A DNA stretch of 64,000 bases from Eretmocerus hayati (lineage: Eukaryota > Arthropoda > Insecta > Hymenoptera > Aphelinidae): contig CM056742.1 of assembly GCA_029851415.1 (NCBI GenBank), positions 112,470,246 through 112,534,245 on the forward strand, given 5' to 3'. Position 1 is the stretch's first letter. Each line of letters opens with the position of its first letter. The notes beneath the pieces are model-generated. The model was given only the letters and a program-made list of their open reading frames with translations. It did no database searches and had not been told where the DNA came from. A program made the position numbers and the translations under genes. Positions 9,469 through 20,081 of the stretch are shown in pieces.

Positions 9469-10342
9469 TGTGACGGATGAGTAATATCCGTCCTGCCTCT
9501 CTCCTGGGCCAAGTAATACAATTTATAAGCTAATCACAAAGTTATTGTTCCAGCAAGAGCCGAGCGAAGGAGAGGACATTTTTAAGGTAAGAGAGAGAGA
9601 GAGAGAAAGCACACTATAGCGAGACGGGCCCGCGCGGGTTATAGATATAGCAGTTGCCATACTTCCCCTCGCGCTCCCTCCCCTCGCGCGCCATTTCATC
9701 ATCACCACGCTGCCGGCGGCAGACTTACGTCGTATTCGGTTGGATGAGCACGTGCCGTCGCTCGCTCAATTCTGCTCCGTTTTGCCGCGCGTTTCCTCGT
9801 CGCCGCTACACAAAGTTACGGTACGCGCGTGCATATTAGACCTGGTGCAGTGGTTTCGCGACCGACCCTGCATTTAGTGGATTATTCGAGGAGCCCGGTG
9901 CAGCTTCCTGACCATACGAGGTCAAATCGCCGACCGTGTCAAGCGTCCCACCAGCGACCGTCCCAAGGCCGACTTGCGTCTCGTGGCCATCCTGCGCCCA
10001 GTAGCCGACGTCGTCTTCAAGGACCAAATTCAACGTTCTGTAAGTGCTAGCTCGAATTCTCTCTCTCTCTTTCTGTGGCCAGTAGAATGTATTCCTCTTC
10101 GTGCCCTCCCGACCTCGTGCTCGAGCTTGCGCAAGTACTCTCACGGTCTAATGACCTTTTGTAAATAATCTGTAAATATGTTTCGACTTCCTCTTATTTA
10201 TTTTCATTAAAGCTTCGGTGCTTAACTTCATCACCTTGCTCTCATCATTTCACGCTCCCTCTCAACATGCAAAATATAGAGTAAGTAACCCACAAAATTA
10301 AACCAGGCTCTGCCTGGATGTGCCTGAGTAAATCCAGTCACA
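9469..10342 (+). repeat. 3' LTR, complete, 874 bp
   Basis: It starts TGTGACGGATGAG and ends CCAGTCACA, so it has TG...CA termini. The last 455 bases equal the 5' LTR fragment except for two substitutions. An ATTAAA poly(A)-like signal lies near 10206. A TATA-like TTATAGATATAG lies near 9639. A palindrome GGTC-TAAT-GACC lies at 10145-10156. Confidence 0.95.
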
Positions 10343-10371
10343 CATATTTTACAATTGAGATGATTTGTTTA

Positions 10372-11357
10372 TTCTAAAAATCTTGAAGGATAGAGAATCG
10401 GCTTCGTACATTTTGTTCCTCTCGCCGATATCTATCTATTGTGAGTCACGGTTTTCCCTCCAGTCTTATCCTTGGTCCTCCACGAATTCAACTTTCTCTG
10501 TCGTTGTCTGTGTCCGTGTGTGTGTGCGTCTGTGCAACTTCATTTTTCGTCAACGGTTTCTCCTCAGCGTTTCGACCGATCTTCTTCAAATTTATGTGAG
10601 TGGTGGAGCATCATGTGAAGATGTGCTGAATGGATTTATAGCCCAATCTATTGAACAATTCTCGATTAATGAGTATCGGAAAATAAAAATGTTGAAATTT
10701 TCAAGAAATTATTACGAGTTTTTAGAATTTATGTCTCGAAGAACTTTATAAGGGAAGTTGAGGTGACCTAATAAAATGTTAATCTGGCCATCCTTGATCG
10801 ATTGGTTGATACGGAATTACGTTAAACTGTATGGGAAAAGAAATGTACATGATTTCTTTTTCATTGATAGAAGATTCATGATTTAATTGGTAGAGATAGA
10901 TATGAATGAAAATTCCACATCAACCAATTGACGGAAAATGATGAAGAAATGGTTGTTTAAGTGACCCAAAATTTGATTTGTTGATTTTGAGAAAAGATAT
11001 TTGAATATAAAATAATTATTTTTGGAAAATCTCGACATTCTTATTTTCGGATACTCATTAATCGAGAACTGTTCAATAGATTGGGCTATAAATCCTTTCA
11101 GCACATCTTCACATGGTGCTTTACCACTCACATAAATTTGAGAAAGATCGGTCGAAACGCTGAGGAGAAACCGTTGACAAAAAATGAAGTTGCACAGACA
11201 CACACACACGGACGGACACAGACAACGACAGAGGAAGTTAAATTCGTGGAGGACCAGGGAGAAGCCTGGAGGAAAAACCGTGACTTACAATAGATAGATA
11301 TTGGCGAGAGGAACAAAATGTACGAAGCCGATTCGCTATGAGTGAAGATTTTTAGAA
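10372..11357. mobile_element. Foldback (long inverted repeat) element
   Basis: Arms of about 370 bases, near 10372-10745 and 10995-11357, are inverted copies with scattered mismatches. For example GTCACGGTTTT.CCTCCAG in the left arm is mirrored in the right arm near 11255-11285, and the CA/GT-rich tracts match. ORFs on the plus strand near 10365 and on the minus strand near 11209 are the same repeated sequence read twice and are not genes. No transposase is present. The LTR element sits at its left edge. Confidence 0.8.
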
Positions 11358-12330
11358 TGAAAAATTAATTTGAGTGAAAAAATTGAGCAAAAATGTCTTG
11401 TCACGAATACAACCCTTTCTCTTTGAGAAAGCAAATGTGGGGAAGATCCTGTGGAAATCCTTGGTACTCTCGTGCAGTCTTACGGGGATATTCTGGTGAT
11501 GCCGCGCTATTTCTCGGGTCGATTCAAGCTGCATTTGGTGGAGAATATATTGAAGAAAAATGGCGCCGAAGCGCGATGGTGTGCTACCAATTCAGCCAAA
11601 ACTGTATGACTTCGAAATTTGGGAATAAAAAATCAATCATGTCTCGTTCAACTCAAAGATGATTACGCCAAGCTCCTGCCGTGACTCTGAACGCAATTTC
11701 AGGAATGCATATCTGAAGTAGATGCAATTGCGAAGATTTTGCGACAAGTCTCGTGTTGGTGCGATATTTCTGTCTAGAATACGACCGTTCTGAAGTGAGA
11801 TAGGAAAAACGTGACTCACGAAAAAAATTCAGTTTTTCTCATCCCACATTGGCGGATCGAGCTCCATGTTAATGAAACCAATTGTGATCGGATATCCTGA
11901 CCTTACTAGGCTGCAAAAAGGCCAAGGCATTCGTTGGAATTGTCAATCTAGTCAAATAATTGCCTAGGAAATTCTGGAAAATCGGCGAAAAACTCCTTTT
12001 TGTTCGACTCATCAACGTGATTTTGGCGATGCCACTTACTCTATATTAGTTTCAATAGTGGATTTGTAACTTTCAATACTACACAAATATGTGAGCAAAA
12101 GGTTCCACGTGTGCTTTGAGCGGTTTCCATTTTTCGTTTTTCAACGATTTTCAGCAAAGTGCGAAAGTTCCAGAGAAACGCTCATATGCGAATTCAACGG
12201 ATCACATGTTTGATGATCCGCCCGGAATGAGCAGGCATTGCGTATATTGATTGGGAATGATCTGCGGGATTTATGATACATAGAAAGGACATGATACATA
12301 GGATACAAATTGAAAGGTTGTCGTTCTGTC
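11358..12330. other. Stretch with no gene seen
   Basis: Mixed AT-rich DNA. Short open frames are not supported by any recognisable domain. Confidence 0.4.
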
Positions 12331-12866
12331 TTACTGTTCGTCATCCTTCTTTGCCTCATTTTCCATAGATGATTGGCACTCAATCCTTAAGATCGCCAGC
12401 ATGCGTACCCGAGTGTTGCAGAGGCGCAGATTGAGTGAGCAAACTCTATAGTTTTGGCTCGCGAGGATTTGTCGGTCGTCTGAAAGTGATGAGTGAAGAG
12501 TTGAAAATGAAGAATGAAGTGAATGAAGTGAAATAATACTGAATGAAAGGACAGAATGAGATAAAATGAAGAGTGATATGAAAAAGTGGAGGAATTGAAT
12601 TATTTACCTCACCTTACTCACCCGTGAGATAATTTGTTTCCTCGTCCAGTTTGTACTGTCTGTTTGAAGATGAAACTTTGAGATCGTCGTTCTGTCGATC
12701 TGTTCGTCGACCTCGTTTTCCTCATTTTCTATAAATGATTGGCGCTCAATCCTTAAGATCGTCAACATGCGTATTGGAGTATTGCAACGGCGCAGATTGA
12801 GTGAGCAAACTCTATAGTTTCGGCTGGCGAGGATTTGTCGGTCGTCCGAAAGTGATGAGTGTAGAA
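12331..12866 (-). repeat. Two diverged copies of a ~150-245 bp unit with a shared open frame on the minus strand
   Basis: Segments 12331-12480 and about 12718-12866 are copies about 365 bases apart. Read on the minus strand both keep the same 49-codon frame beginning D-D-R-Q-I-L-A-S; the lower copy then meets TAA at 12331-12333. The upper copy stays open to 12622, where CACGG-GTGAGTAAGG looks like a splice donor, and a CATTTGCAG acceptor-like site ends at 12867. Most differences between copies change the amino acid, so there is no sign of purifying selection. Either candidate repeated exons or a noncoding tandem repeat. Confidence 0.45.
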
Positions 12867-13014
12867 CTGCAAATGAAGAATGGAAAAGTGAAATGATACT
12901 GAATGAGCATAGGAGATGGAATTGAAGGATGGGATGAGATGAAATTAAGAATGATATGAAAAATCATGAGAGATTGGATAATATAGTGGAATTACATGAG
13001 ATCGGTCGCCTCAC

Positions 13015-14906
13015 CCTCCTATTTGCGGATAGATCCCGACGCAAGTTCTGCACTCGAAGGCGACTTAAGTACGTGCAGGCATGTATCTGCGAATAGGTGA
13101 TTATTAGTATGAGTGATGAAGGAGAAGAGTGGGAAATGAAGGGATGATTGTGTAGGTGGAGTTGGAGTGAATAAGAAGACATGATGCTGAATGAGTTGAG
13201 GTGGAAAAACAGGATGAAATAATGAATGACATGAATGTAGGAGAAAAATTAAATGAGGAAGTGATATCAAATAGATGTGGTTGCCTCACCGGCCTATTCG
13301 CGAATAGATCCGGGCGCAACTTCTGCACCTGAAGGCAACTTACGTTCGTGTAGGCATCTATCTGCGAATAAGTGATCATTGGCATGAGTGATGAATGTGA
13401 ATGTAGAAGATGAAGCAATGATAGTGTACTTGAGGTATGCAATGAATGGGAAGGAATGATGCAGAATGAGGAGATAAAGTGGAATGAGAGGATGAAATGG
13501 AATGGAATGGAGGAAGCGATGAAAAATGTGAAGCGACTGGATGAGAAAATGGAATGACTTGAATTTGGTTGCCTCACCCTCCTATTTGCCAATGGGTCCG
13601 GACGCAACTTCTGCACCCGAAGGCGAATGGCGTGCGTGCAGGAGTCTATCTGCAAATAGGAGATTATTGGCATGAGTGATGGAAAAAACCAGTAGGAAAT
13701 GGGAAAAAGATTGTGTCGTTGGAGATAGAGTGAATGAATAGAAATGATGCTGAATAAGTAGAGGGTTGAAATCAGAGAAGATAGAATGAGATGAGATGAG
13801 GAACGCGATGGGAAATGTAGGGAAATTGAATGAGGAAGTGAAATTTTATGAATTTGGTCACCTGACCCTTCCATCCGTAAATAGATCCGGATACAACTTT
13901 TGCACCCGAAGGCGATTCACGTGCGTGCAAGGATCCATCTGCGAATAGGTGATTATTGGCATGAGTTATGAGTGTGAGAGTAGAAGGTGAGAGAGTGATA
14001 GTCTGGGTGAGGTATAGAGTGGATGAAGAGGAATGATGCTGATAGATTGAATGCGGTCGGATGAGAGGATGAGATAAAGGGCGAGAAGAACGAAATGAAA
14101 GATGTAATCAAGGTCGAATCAGCAAATAAAATGAGATGAAATCGGTCACCTCGCCCCCCTATTTGCGAATCGATGTGGACGCGACTTCTGGACCCAAAGG
14201 CGACCTAAGTGCACGCAGGGACCTATCTGCAAATAGGCGATCATTGGCATCTTGTATTATTCATAGATAACTTAGATATTCGAGATTCGAGGCGTTCCGA
14301 TCGAGATTTTGCGTGCCACTTCCGAGTCGTCTCAATGTGTGTTGATGTGGATTAATCACATTGTATTATTTGAATGTATTCATAGGTGGATCAATATAGT
14401 TGGAAGTATCCAATCATGCGATCTACACAGCCAAACTATTATATCTGTTGATTATTTCCAATTCATCGAAAGCAAAGTAATGATGAGTTCCTAACATCTG
14501 AACTCATGCACAGTAGCGTTCTGTCTAGTTTTGTCTGCTTTGTTGTCAACATTGAGCAGGTGATCGTCGCGCCTGCGCTTCATATCGGGTTTTATTACAC
14601 CTGCATATATTAATCGGATCGCACGCTAAATGAGTGATAGGAAAGTAGATTGCTGCTCGACCGACAACAGGAATATCGAATATCCCGTGTAATAACGAGG
14701 TTCATGGTAATCATTTGAAGATTCATCTCCTGATATTTCATCTTCCTTCAACGATCGAAAAGATCACATGAACGCTTATCTGAATTCTCAAAATGATTCA
14801 TACAAACTTCAAAGTTGTATCTATGAAGTTGCACCCTCCTACTTGAAGTTAAATCCAGACACAAGACTCGCACTCGAAGGAAGCTCATGTGCGTACACGA
14901 ATTCAT
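13015..14906 (-). repeat. Tandem array with six conserved 72-nt hairpin cores
   Basis: Cores lie at 13015-13086, 13290-13361, 13578-13649, 13867-13938, 14155-14226 and the diverged 14835-14906. All are exactly 72 nt; the middle ones are 288-289 bases apart. Most carry flanking arms CCTATTYGC and GCRAATAGG and an inner CTGCAC/GTGCAG pair that can form a hairpin. On the minus strand most cores follow a GCAG and precede a GTGAGG, as an exon would, and one frame is open in all six. Sequence between cores is purine-rich on the plus strand. The open frame at 13104-13874 (minus) is built from this array and is Ser/His/Leu-rich low-complexity translation. Confidence 0.65.
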
Positions 14907-15660
14907 CATCGAGCAGGTAATCATTGGCACTGTATGAGTGGACGTTCAAGTCAAGTATATCAATGCAAGTGCTATTAAGATTAGGAAAACTGTCGAAAAC
15001 TACGGAAATAAGAGAACGGGATGTGATGAGATTGCACTGAGAGCGGGATTCGGTAGAAAGAACTTTGACGAGCACGGCACTATCTACTGAAGTGCTGCTC
15101 AGTAGGTCGAATCGAAACTCCGGTAGATTCTACCAAACGCCCGGCTTTAGCTACTCAAAACACGGTGAACAAACACTAGAGAGCCGCTCGTTGATATGAA
15201 ATGTAGGGCAGTATATCTATATCACTTTGCGAGTCGGCACGGCGTTGATCAGCTCGGCGTCTTGCAATCAAACGTGTTCTAACTCATGTAAGATTATCTC
15301 AACTGTGCTCATGTTACATTTGAAGAATCTTGATAAGCTTCTGGCTTCTTTTATGAGATTTGTGAACGTTTTCAGTGCATCATTGCACTGTATGGAGGCC
15401 ATGAAAGAGCAGAGCAGAAGACAACGCGGCACATTGCCTTGCTCACTCGGCAGGACACGATAGATTCTACTTGGTTCCCCGGTTCTGCCTACCGAATTCC
15501 GCTCTCAGTAAGGGGGAAGTATCGTTGACGGAATGGAATATACGGTAAACGAAGAAGTGAAAGATGAAGAATGATGACAAGCTCAATACGTGTCTGTACA
15601 TGCGTTCTGAATTAGTACAGACGCGTGGATGTTACACACAGATGAATTACAGAATACAAC
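14907..15660. other. Stretch with no gene seen
   Basis: Only short unsupported frames are present. CCGCTCTCAGTAA near 15498 is an inverted partial match to TGAGAGCGGGATTCGG near 15040, a possible remnant of an inverted-repeat element. Confidence 0.35.
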
Positions 15661-15841
15661 CTAATAAAAATCAGGAAATTTGACGAGTTCATAAGTATTG
15701 AAGTATAACATAATACAATCCATTCCTCGATTCAACCCTGCGATCAACCCATTCCAAAGACTCAGATTATTCTCAGTCATTGATGATAATCCATAGGAGA
15801 AAAACACCCTCACTTCCGCAGTTTCAATGAGCTTCAATTCA

Positions 15842-16093
15842 TTATAGCTGAGCGAGCATGGCGAGCGAGGCAATCGTTCTAGTCCAAGAATAATTTCCCA
15901 TGTTTACGCAACTTTGACTTCCTCGGCTTTCCGACCCACCGTGGATAGAGCATACTCCCTCAAGATGGATTCTACTACGATTTTGAGTTCGTCGCTTGGA
16001 TTCGGTTCTGGAACGTAGTACCTCAAGGGTACGTTTGCTGTTGTCACCCAACGAGGATGATTCAGTTTTCCAGGTTTTTTTTATTACGAGATG
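15842..16093 (-). pseudogene. Second part of a transposon-associated pseudogene, separated by an insertion
   Basis: Just beyond the 1.9-kb insertion the minus strand reads P-G-K-L-N-H-P-R-W-V-T-T-A-N, the continuation I expect for the protein family of the 17999-19260 fragment (P-G-K-x-x-H-S-R-W-L-T-T-A-N). The frame runs on with N-P-S-D-E-L-K-I and then breaks at a stop. This shows one gene was cut by the element at 16096-18005. Confidence 0.6.
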
Positions 16094-16095
16094 TA

Positions 16096-18005
16096 CCGTC
16101 GACCGGGGTAACTTTGGAACCAAAATCGCATTTTTTTCCTTAAACCTCGCCAAACTTGTACGCCTTGCATCAGAGGTGCATTGTATCTGTAGTCAAACGA
16201 AAGCTTATAGTTTCAGCTTTCGATTGAGGTGCTTATAAGGTCCATTTGGACATCTCTGGTTGGAGCGAAGAGCCCTCGAAGTCGTGTTGCAAAGTCAGAC
16301 ACGGACTGGGGTAACTTTGGCACAGAAATTTTTATCATTATTTATTCGTCAATTAATCCATGAAATCGGTCACGCAATTGATTTTCACCATCAGTAATCG
16401 AAGGTTGAGTGTCTTAGCTTTCTATTGACTTATGGTTGTAAAAGTCCATTTGGTTGAATCTAATTTCTATAATCGAGGATAGACACCCTCAGCATATCTC
16501 ACTGCCCACGTCGCGGCTAACTCTCGAGGGGAAAATATACTTTTACAATCGGTTTCTGATCAAAGCTGCCATGACTCGGCTTCCGTGGGTCGAAATGAGA
16601 CGTTCTTTGGCTCATTTTGAAGCTCCCATCAACGACTACTCAAGTAAGTAGAATTTGATAATGATATTGACATTGCGAGATAATTCAGAGTACATGGAGA
16701 AGTGTTCCAGAGTTACCCCAGTTTCTGAAAAACAATACGTACTTGTCAGTTTTTACTCTACAAAATTGAAACTTCGTAAAAATACTCCAGTGTAACAATG
16801 GATTCGTTCAGATATGTCTACGGTCAAGTAGAATTTAGCTCAGCTACTTTGGATTCGACCTGCTAAAATTGGAACCACACCACTTTTTCAGAGAGACCGT
16901 TCGCGAGGTTGAAAACATACAGTACCCTGCAAAGAAAATGGAACACGGATACCTTCACTAAAACAGCCATCACTCCGACGCGTTTGGGTCTACGCCAATT
17001 TTTCAAAAAGCACTTGAAAAATGAGAAAAAATCTATCAATTTATGTGTTTCGAAATTTTTCTTGATCAAAATTTAATGCCTTTAATTGGCACTCAAAATT
17101 GGAAAAATTCTCATTTCAATCAATCATCGATCATTTATCGGGAAATTACGATAGCGTAAAAATTCTTGCAGGATGTTATAGCTTTTTCCAAGACCTTCAA
17201 AATCGTTTTTCATACATTACTCTACGATCTTTCACATCCGAGTTACGAGCGATCTCGTACGAGTTGAGGGTATTGAAAGTATAGAGACATGAGTTTTACT
17301 TAGTTGAGGTGAGCGGAAGTCCTTTCGACCAATTTTTGGAATGAACCTGGCAATTATTCCATAGAATTCTGAAGATTTTACGTCAAAATCGTAGATTATG
17401 ACCTTTTGCGTATTTTTGTTACACTCAACCAAAATACACTCTCGTACGAAATTCTTTGTACGAGATCGCTCGTAACTCGGGTATAAAAAACCGTAGAGTA
17501 ATGTATAAGAAACGATTTTGAAGGTCTTGAAAAGAGCTATAACATGCCGCAAGAATTTTTACGCTATCGTAATTTCCCGATAAATGATCGATGATTCATT
17601 GAAATGAGAATTTTTCCAATTTTGAGTGTCAATTAAAGGCATTAAATTTCGATCAAAAAAAATTTTCAAACACATAATTCGATAGATTTTTCTCTCATCT
17701 TCCAAGTGCTTTTTGGAAAATTGGCGTAGACCCAAACGCGTCGAAGTAATGGCTGTTTTAGTGAAGGTATCGGTGTTCCATTTTTTTGCAGGGTACTGTA
17801 CTTCTGAATAAGTCAGCTTGTAAACGGATTAAAAGCTGTTGGAGGCCCTCGCGCCAATGCAAAACATTGTTTATGCGTGCCTCAAGTAGGAGAAATCGGT
17901 ATTGGAGTCTCAGGATCATGTGCCCAGCCAACTGTGCGTAATAACCACTCTTCCATTGGTTGTTCCAAAGTTACCCCCGTGTTCCAAAGTTACCCCGATT
18001 GGCGG
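16096..18005. mobile_element. TA-target DNA element (nonautonomous), inserted in a pseudogene
   Basis: The ends are inverted: CGGGGTAACTTTGGAAC at 16104-16120 mirrors 17981-17997, and the match continues outward to CCG/CGG with a few mismatches. TA flanks each end (16094-16095 and 18006-18007), the Tc1/mariner-type target. The same gene continues on both sides, which supports the borders. Copies of the GGGGTAACTTTGG word also lie inside (near 16310, 16705 and 17965). It holds no transposase and contains a second element at 16920-17802. Confidence 0.75.
16920..17802. mobile_element. Nested foldback element with TA target
   Basis: It starts CAGTACCCTGCAAA and ends with the reverse complement, each flanked by TA. 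Arms of roughly 300 bases (16945-17260 and 17462-17785) are inverted copies. The CAGT start and TA target fit Tc1/mariner-derived MITEs. No coding capacity is supported. Confidence 0.8.
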
Positions 18006-18007
18006 TA

Positions 18008-19260
18008 TATCACATTCCTCACAGTCGATAGCACGACACATATTGTACAAATATTTCTGATCTTTACTCAATTTCACACAGTCGAGAGTAGGGAGTTCAC
18101 CACTAAGAGCTTGGAATTTCACAATAGGTAATTGTTCACATTCGACCAACGTTTTCCCATTGGGCCCCATGATAGAGTTGGAACCGGAGGTAACGCCATC
18201 TAACTCCTGAAGAAGATGTCAAAGCGGCATCTCATTTAAATGCAAGAGACATATGGATCTCTGAAGTGGTCGTTCGAGAACCGATAAAAGTATAACAGTG
18301 ACTGCTTCTTTCGAGCCTGCGTTAAGAACAGTACCATTGCAATCAACAGTCTCAAGATTATCCAGAGTATCAGGGCGTTCTACTCTAGAATAGGATAAGA
18401 TGCTCTCTGAAATATCAGCACCTGAACCTGATCACGGTGTCGCATGAGTGATTTATTCAGAACCTGGCTCTCGTACCAACACATAATGATCCTCGAAAAC
18501 CTCAGTTGGATACAATTTGGAGTTTCTGTCCTTCATAACTTTGGTTTTATCAAGCCGCCCATCAAAATACAGACCACGAATTTGACTATTTCTGACTTCC
18601 AATTCTCTTGAACTACTAGCTAGCTTTGACTTCTCTCTTCGCAACTTATTCTTATCTATTACGAACGATTGGAGTGAACCCATGGCTATTTTAACATCGC
18701 CCAGCACACCACTAATAATCATCAGCAGCCCTTTCGTGATCCTTCGAATTCTCACTTTCTTCCTGTAGTTCTCGTTCGAGATTTCTCGTCTCATTCTGAT
18801 CAATGACCATGGGCCTAACTGTTCTCATGTCTACCAGGGAATCTCTTCTTTCGAGTGTCACTTTTTGATTCTTTGAGCATTCACAACGCGCAAATGACTC
18901 ACATTCACACGCTGTTACATCAAAGAGTACCAGTGAATCTATAGGAAAATATTGTAGTATTGAGCTGGTCATCAAACTATATTTTGAATTCCTCAATTTT
19001 GTCTCTCACGTGCACACTTTCATTACTGCGTTTGATGACCAGCTTAATACTAGAATATTTTTCATGATAAGCTAATATCGTGGTTTTGGTCCTTTGGTGG
19101 GATTAAGTAGGTATTATAAGCCCATGGTGAATGTCTTCTATCTTGAAACTGACTATTTCCGCTACTTCAGAAACGGAAGGATGGTAACCGTTCCTCTCTT
19201 TACCCAACTTATAAGCCTCAAACAAATAATATCTGATCAAATCATTATAAGTCGGGAGCT
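18008..19260 (-). pseudogene. Pseudogene of an insect transposon-associated protein of unknown function
   Basis: Minus-strand fragments in at least three frames follow one protein order. N-terminal part near 19260-19000: Y-Y-L-F-E-A-Y-K-L-G, then V-S-E-V-A-E-I-V. Then L-F-D-V-T-A-C-E-C-E-S-F with a C-E-C cluster near 18920. Then G-L-Y-F-D-G-R-L-D-K-T near 18560, E-P-G-S-E near 18460, C-N-G-T-V-L-N-A-G near 18330, L-L-H-L-N-E-M-P-L near 18235, and L-S-K-D-Q-K-Y-L-Y near 18060. I know this pattern from repeated, unnamed proteins in insect genomes, recalled from memory without a search. Several frameshifts and stops show it is dead. It continues at 15842-16093 beyond an insertion. Confidence 0.65.
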
Positions 19261-19490
19261 AATTGCGAGGTAATTCCCTCGCAGCACCGGAGATTGGGCA
19301 GTGGTAGATTCTGCGGGAATAGTTTGCCTGCGCCATAGTGTTGCAGATCGAGGACTCTACTTTAGACCGCAGTCTAGCCCTTGGAATTCGATTCCTAATC
19401 GAGTCGGCAGTGAGGGTGAGAGATAATATCTCGACCTCCGTCTCTACGCAGCGCGTGAGTATAGGGCAAAATCACATACAAGATTTTTTT
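19261..19490. other. Short stretch with no feature seen
   Basis: A transition between the pseudogene and the G-rich repeats. No tRNA-like fold was found. Confidence 0.3.
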
Positions 19491-20040
19491 CTTTTTTTGT
19501 GGTAGGCCGAGAAGGGGAAATCTTCATAGACACCCACAAGAGTGTGGGTAGTGTCGGATTCACTCGGGAAAACTCGGGTACCTACCGACTGAAACCCCTC
19601 CTCGGAGGGCGCCAACCCGAAGGTTATAGTCTCAGAAGGAGGAAGGAAGGAACAAAGAGTAGAGAAAAGATGAAAGATACAGGGGGGCTTGCGAAGAAGC
19701 GGGAGCCCTGGAGTGGTCCAAGATGCCACTCAGGGCTCATACGCACTGAGGCGGACGAGGTGGTGAAAGCACACACATAGGTGCTGGGGCTGAAGACTGG
19801 GGGCGGAGGAAATGTCGTGTGCTCCCGAGATACTAAGATCTCCCTTGCCGGAGGACTGGGGCCGGGGAGTGCGTCTGTCTCCCGGGATCAACTAAGGATC
19901 CTCTTTGCGGTTAACTGGGGCCGGGGAGACGTTACTCTCTCAAGATCCGAGGATCCCCCTTGCGGGGGTCGCATACAAGATGTTTGGATCCGTATAACAG
20001 AGCCCGACTCCACAATTTGGTGATGGCTTGCTGGAGCAGT
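19491..20040 (+). repeat. G-rich region with three ~63-bp tandem units
   Basis: GC content rises sharply against the AT-rich surroundings. From about 19796 to 19980 three diverged units each read CTGGGGCCGGGGAG or similar, then CTCCCGAGATACTAAGATC, then CCCTTGCGG. The base composition is unlike the neighbours and resembles the 5' untranslated end of a non-LTR retrotransposon, but no reverse transcriptase follows, so this is only a suggestion. Confidence 0.5.
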
Positions 20041-20081
20041 CATCCACCTAGCGACAGTGCGTGAAACTAGTCGGAGGGAGC

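Larger units (their letters stand above)
1..10342 (+). mobile_element. Ty3/Gypsy LTR retrotransposon with a third ORF, 5' end cut by the window
   Basis: The parts follow in order: partial LTR, primer binding site, long leader, gag, pol (protease, RT, RNase H, integrase), an extra ORF, a palindrome-rich 3' region, a polypurine tract and a full LTR. Integrase lies after RNase H, which is the Ty3/Gypsy order. The two LTRs differ at 2 of the 455 positions that can be compared and have no indels, so insertion was recent. gag, pol and ORF3 are all open, so the copy may be functional. The 5' flank is outside the window, so no target duplication can be read. The element lies at the edge of the inverted-repeat element at 10.4-11.4 kb. 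Confidence 0.95.

Noticed and set aside
9829..10144. ORFs of 73 and 102 codons in the 3' LTR
   Set aside because: LTR sequence with no domain; one frame is also duplicated in the 5' LTR fragment.
10365..11209. Two similar ORFs on opposite strands
   Set aside because: They are the two arms of an inverted repeat, not paralogous genes.
13104..13874. 256-codon minus-strand ORF
   Set aside because: It is made of the tandem hairpin array and C/T-rich spacers; Ser/His/Leu-rich low complexity and no domain. Reported as repeat instead.
19300..19370. tRNA-like segment with GGGCAGTGGTAGATTC
   Set aside because: No acceptor or anticodon stem could be folded around it.
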